The notes beneath the pieces were generated by a model. That model was not told where the DNA came from. It searched no databases and saw only the letters and a list, made by a program, of their open reading frames with translations. This document shows positions 60,971 to 64,000 of a stretch of 64,000 nt of DNA, piece by piece (position 1 is the first letter of the stretch; each line of letters starts with the position of its first letter). Position numbers and translations under genes: made by a program. The DNA comes from Pseudomonas sp. 8AS (GTDB taxonomy: Bacteria > Pseudomonadota > Gammaproteobacteria > Pseudomonadales > Pseudomonadaceae), in assembly GCF_902506505.1 (NCBI RefSeq), contig NZ_LR733406.1, positions 3,780,693-3,844,692 of the forward strand, in the 5' to 3' direction.

Positions 60971-61909
60971 CGCCGGCCAGAACGCACGGATGCCGGCGAC
61001 GCCCTGGGCACCGGCCTGCCAGGCCTGCTCCAGGTGCTCGGGGCCGACGCCGCCGAGCAGGTAGGCCGGGATATTGCTGCCGCGCAGCAGCTCGGCGGCT
61101 TTGTCCCAACCCAGCGGTGCGGCGTCTGGATGGGTCTGGGTCGGCTGCAGCGGCGACAGGGTGACGAAGTCCACGCCCATCTGCGCCGCCAGCGCCAGCT
61201 CCTCGGCCCCGTGGCAGGACGCGGCCAGCCAGCGCGAGGCCGGGAACGGCCGGCCCTTGGCCGCATACTGGCGCAGCTGCGCGGCGGTCAGGTGCCAGCC
61301 GGCCGCCGGAAAGTCACCCAGCCACTCCAGCGGCCCCTTGAGCATCAGCTGGGCCTTGCCGGCACACAGACCCTGGATATCCACCGCCAGATCGCGGTAC
61401 TGCGCATCGAACATATTCGGCGCGCGCAACTGCACCAGGCGCACGCCATCGACCAGGGCCTGGCGCACGCCGCTCAGCAGCTCGCCGGGTTCCAGCCCTT
61501 GCGGGGTGATCAGGTAACGATCGGGCAGCTGCGCCGCCGTCACGATCGGCTGGTTGGCCGCCGGGAACTGGTAGTCGCCCAGCTGCCGCGGGCTGACCCA
61601 GGCCAGCGGCTGGCCCTCGGCGCCGTGCGGCTCGCCGCCGAACGCGGAAACTTCCCAGACATCCAGCAGCACCTGCTTGTCCGGGTAGTCGTGACGCACC
61701 TGGATCAGCGGCCGCGCCTGGCGCACCTCGATTCCCAGCTCCTCGGCCAGTTCGCGCGCCAGCGCATCGCGCACCGCCTCGCCGGCCTCGACCTTGCCCC
61801 CGGGAAACTCCCACAGGCCGCCCTGGTGCTGCTGCGCCGCGCGCCTGGCGAGGAGGATCTGCCGATCGGCGCCGCGGATCACCGCCGCGGCCACATGCAC
61901 ACGCTTCAC
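60968..61909 (-). CDS. Nudix hydrolase fused to a TenI/thiamine-phosphate-synthase-like domain
   Basis: A 313-residue two-domain protein. Residues 1-130 form a MutT-type Nudix domain with the full box GGKVEAGEAVRDALARELAEELGIEV, minus one turn, as in GX5EX7REUXEEXGU. Residues 140-313 form a TIM barrel like thiamine phosphate synthase/TenI (RYLITPQGLEPGELL; VTLSPLQPTQTHPDAAPLGW; YLLGGVGPEHLEQA). The Nudix part probably cleans 8-oxo-dGTP; the second domain may be a non-synthase relative. The start is GTG at 61909, overlapping the GST stop (GTGA). Confidence 0.9.
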   Translation of the reverse strand: MKRVHVAAAVIRGADRQILLARRAAQQHQGGLWEFPGGKVEAGEAVRDALARELAEELGIEVRQARPLIQVRHDYPDKQVLLDVWEVSAFGGEPHGAEGQPLAWVSPRQLGDYQFPAANQPIVTAAQLPDRYLITPQGLEPGELLSGVRQALVDGVRLVQLRAPNMFDAQYRDLAVDIQGLCAGKAQLMLKGPLEWLGDFPAAGWHLTAAQLRQYAAKGRPFPASRWLAASCHGAEELALAAQMGVDFVTLSPLQPTQTHPDAAPLGWDKAAELLRGSNIPAYLLGGVGPEHLEQAWQAGAQGVAGIRAFWPA

Positions 61910-62538
61910 GCCGGGCTCTCCTGCAACGCCGCCTGGTACCAGCGCTGGAAGGCCGGCCAGTGGTAGATGGTCTCGACATAGGCCGCCGCCACGTCCGGCA
62001 GGGCCACGCGATAGCTGCGCAGGCGGCTGGCCACCGGCGCGAAGAAGGCATCGGCGATGCTTGCATGGCCGAACAGGAACGGCCCGTCCTGGCCGAACTG
62101 GGCGCGGCAGTCGGCCCACAGCTGGCAGATCCGCGCGATGTCGCCCTGCGCCTCGGCCGGGATCGACTCCAGGGCCTGGTCGCGGCGCATGTCCATCGAC
62201 AGGTGGCTGCGCAGGCCGAGGAAACCGCTGTGCATCTCGGCGCACACCGCGCGCGCCACCGCCCGCGCATATTGCCCGCGCGGCCACAGGTGGGACTCGG
62301 CAAAGCGCTCGGCGAGGTATTCGGCGATCGCCAGGGAATCCCAGATCGGCCCTTCCTCGGTCTTCAGCAGCGGCACCTTGCCGGTCGGCGAGTGGGCGAG
62401 GATCTGCTGGCGGCTGTCGGCCTGATAGAGGCGCACGGTCAGCTCGTCGTAGGGCTCGCCGGTCAGTTCCAGGGCCAGCGCCGCGCGCAGCGACCAGGAC
62501 GAGAAGTTCTTGTCACCAATGACCAGTTGCAGGGCCAT
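61906..62538 (-). CDS. glutathione S-transferase family protein
   Basis: A 210-residue GST: thioredoxin-like N-domain (MALQLVIGDKNFSSWSLRAALAL, with the active Ser in SSWS), the GSH-binding VPLLKTEEGPIWDSLAIAEYLAER, and a helical C-domain. The SxxS/R pattern is like zeta-type or beta-like GSTs. Substrate unknown. The ATG at 62538 has an AGGAGAACC ribosome site; upstream in-frame codons are rejected. It overlaps the Nudix-TenI gene by 4 bases. Confidence 0.9.
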   Translation of the reverse strand: MALQLVIGDKNFSSWSLRAALALELTGEPYDELTVRLYQADSRQQILAHSPTGKVPLLKTEEGPIWDSLAIAEYLAERFAESHLWPRGQYARAVARAVCAEMHSGFLGLRSHLSMDMRRDQALESIPAEAQGDIARICQLWADCRAQFGQDGPFLFGHASIADAFFAPVASRLRSYRVALPDVAAAYVETIYHWPAFQRWYQAALQESPA

Positions 62539-62622
62539 GTCGGTTCTCCTGACAAGGGTGGGCGGAATGCACAGGGGACGCCGCGGCGCCCCCTGTGTCA
62601 ACTCGAATGCAACGCCGCCGGC

Positions 62623-63840
62623 TCAGCTGCGGTATTCGGCGTTGATCTTGACGTACTCGTGGGACAGGTCGGTGGTCCAGATGGTCTCGCTGCAGGTGCC
62701 GCGGCCCAGCTCGATGCGGATGGTGATTTCCTCCCGGGCCATCACCGCGGCGCCCTGCTCCTCGGTGTAGCTGGCGGCACGGCCGCCCTTGCTGGCGATG
62801 CACACTTCACCGAGGAACACGTCGATCTTGCTCACGTCCAGCTGCGGCACGCCGGCATAGCCGACGGCGGCGAGGATGCGCCCCCAGTTCGGGTCGGAGG
62901 CGAACAGCGCGGTCTTGATCAGCGGCGAGTGGGCCACCGCGTAAGCGACGTCCAGGCACTCCTGGTGGGTACCGCCGCCGTTGACCTGCACGGTGACGAA
63001 CTTGGTCGCGCCTTCGCCGTCGCGGACGATGGCCTGGGCGACTTCCATGAACACCTCGAACACCGCCTGCTTGAGCTTGGCGAACAGTTCGCCGGCGGCC
63101 TCGGTGATTTCCGCCAGCGCCGCCTGACCGGTGGCGATCAGCAGGCAGCAGTCGTTGGTCGAGGTATCGCCGTCGATGGTGATGCGGTTGAACGACTTGT
63201 TCGCCGCGTCGCGCACCAGATCCTGCAGCACGCTGCGCGCGACCTTGGCGTCGGTGGCGATGTAGCCGAGCATGGTCGCCATGTTCGGCCGGATCATCCC
63301 GGCGCCCTTGCTGATGCCGGTCACGGTGACGGTCACGCCGTCATGCTGGAACTGGCGGCTGGCGCCCTTGGGCATGGTGTCGGTGGTCATGATGCCGGTG
63401 GCGGCTTCGGCCCAGTGGTTTTCCGACAGGTCGTCGAGGGCCGCCTGCAGGGCGCCCTCGATCTTCTCCACCGGCAACGGCTCGCCGATCACCCCGGTGG
63501 AGAACGGCAGCACCGCCTCGGCGGCCACGCCGGTCAGCGCGGCCAGCGCGGCGCAGGTGCGCTTGGCATTGGCCAGGCCTTCCGGGCCGGTGCCGGCATT
63601 GGCATTGCCGGTGTTGGTCAGCAGGTAACGTACCTCGCCCTGCACACGCTCGCGGGTGACGATCACCGGCGCGGCGCAGAAGGCGTTGGTAGTGGTCACG
63701 GCCGCCACGCGCGAGCCTTCGGCGCAGCGCATCACCACCACATCCTTGCGCCCTGGGCGCTTGATGCCGGCAGAGGCGATGCCGAGTTCAAAACCGGGAA
63801 CCGGGTGCAGGACCGGCAGGGGACCAAGACCAACAGCCAT
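62623..63840 (-). CDS. argJ: bifunctional ornithine acetyltransferase/N-acetylglutamate synthase
   Basis: A 405-residue ArgJ that recycles the acetyl group in arginine synthesis. The precursor cleaves itself at A188-T189 in the segment RPNMATMLG, and T189 becomes the nucleophile. The C-terminal motif SDPNWGRILAAVGYAG is present. The ATG at 63840 (MAVGLGPLP) has GAGGAGCG upstream. The gene follows secA on the same strand and precedes the GST-Nudix pair. Confidence 0.96.
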   Translation of the reverse strand: MAVGLGPLPVLHPVPGFELGIASAGIKRPGRKDVVVMRCAEGSRVAAVTTTNAFCAAPVIVTRERVQGEVRYLLTNTGNANAGTGPEGLANAKRTCAALAALTGVAAEAVLPFSTGVIGEPLPVEKIEGALQAALDDLSENHWAEAATGIMTTDTMPKGASRQFQHDGVTVTVTGISKGAGMIRPNMATMLGYIATDAKVARSVLQDLVRDAANKSFNRITIDGDTSTNDCCLLIATGQAALAEITEAAGELFAKLKQAVFEVFMEVAQAIVRDGEGATKFVTVQVNGGGTHQECLDVAYAVAHSPLIKTALFASDPNWGRILAAVGYAGVPQLDVSKIDVFLGEVCIASKGGRAASYTEEQGAAVMAREEITIRIELGRGTCSETIWTTDLSHEYVKINAEYRS

Positions 63841-63900
63841 GGATGCGCTCCTCAATAAGCAGTCTGTTCATAGGCCGGGCGAGGCCCGGCAGGCAGTGGC

Positions 63901-63934
63901 AAAACGCCGCGAGCGGCAGAGCCGGTCGCGGCGT
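63901..63934 (-). terminator. terminator after secA
   Basis: ACGCCGCGA (63904-63912) pairs with TCGCGGCGT (63926-63934) and on the minus strand is followed by TTTT. It lies 27 bases past the secA stop and 61 bases before the argJ start. Confidence 0.78.
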
Positions 63935-63960
63935 TGTTTATATAGCTGACATCTGCCGGA

Positions 63961-64000
63961 TCAGGCGATCTGACCGTGGCAATGCTTGTACTTCTTCCCG
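63961..64000 (-). CDS. secA: preprotein translocase SecA, C-terminal end only
   Basis: Only the last 12 codons are in the window. They read GKKYKHCHGQIA and a TGA stop, the end of the SecA C-terminal zinc-binding tail (CxCxSGxKYKxCHG). This tail binds SecB. The neighbour order argJ-secA is usual in Pseudomonas. Assignment rests on these few residues plus position. Confidence 0.85.
   Translation of the reverse strand, partial: GKKYKHCHGQIA

Overview
The window is a high-GC stretch of Pseudomonas core chromosome. The evidence is the protein families, the isc-ndk-rlmN-pilF-rodZ-ispG-hisS-yfgM-bamB-der run, the icmP/imelysin cluster, mexVW, colRS and groESL. As I recall it, the order matches two separate blocks of the P. 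aeruginosa chromosome (der to queA, and icmP to argJ/secA). Here they are joined near a tRNA-Leu and a cold-shock gene. Sequence details and the repeats suggest a non-aeruginosa Pseudomonas. I see no prophage, integrase, CRISPR array or full-length insertion sequence.

Layout. 1-2.6 kb: end of a periplasmic solute-binding protein gene, then an omega-amidase and a methionine-type aminotransferase. 2.7-19.4 kb, nearly all on the minus strand: der, bamB, yfgM, hisS, ispG, a rodZ-like gene, pilF, rlmN, ndk, then the complete Fe-S assembly operon iscR-S-U-A-hscB-hscA-fdx-iscX with an IscR-type operator, then cysE and trmJ. 19.5-26.6 kb: suhB (plus), a glycine-zipper envelope protein, secF/secD/yajC/tgt/queA. 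26.7-29.5 kb: tRNA-Leu(CAA), a cold-shock protein, an RDD membrane protein, a GIDE/EF-hand membrane protein and LemA. 29.6-34.8 kb: a probably iron-regulated cluster of two imelysins, a di-heme oxidoreductase and a Tat-exported DUF1513 protein. 34.9-41.1 kb: a chemoreceptor and the RND pump mexVW. 41.4-46.6 kb: a small exported protein, colS/colR, an LTA-synthase-like phosphotransferase and a PAP2 phosphatase, with two ColR-like boxes. 46.7-49.3 kb: groEL/groES with a sigma-32 promoter, and fxsA. 49.4-64 kb: HugZ-like protein, SDR, two DUF481 paralogues, an alkyltransferase-like protein, ampG, yajQ, a REC/degenerate-GGDEF regulator, panE, a sensor kinase, a PduO-type adenosyltransferase, a Nudix-TenI fusion, a GST, argJ and the 3' end of secA.

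The least explained content lies between genes. (1) Two copies of a structured repeat (12221-12359 and 50986-51162) share conserved linker blocks, while their outer and middle stems differ in sequence yet remain paired. Each copy begins just after a stop codon. (2) A 206-bp element (41107-41312) has 18-bp perfect IS4-like ends and an exact 11-bp target duplication. It is inserted inside what was the rho-independent terminator of mexVW and carries its own terminator hairpins. (3) A 269-bp element (53743-54011) has 21-bp perfect inverted ends; its edge coincides with the stop codon of the upstream gene. (4) A 97-bp inverted repeat (60874-60970) supplies the TAG stop codons of both convergent flanking genes. 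These observations are read directly from the sequence. Element class and function are inferred.
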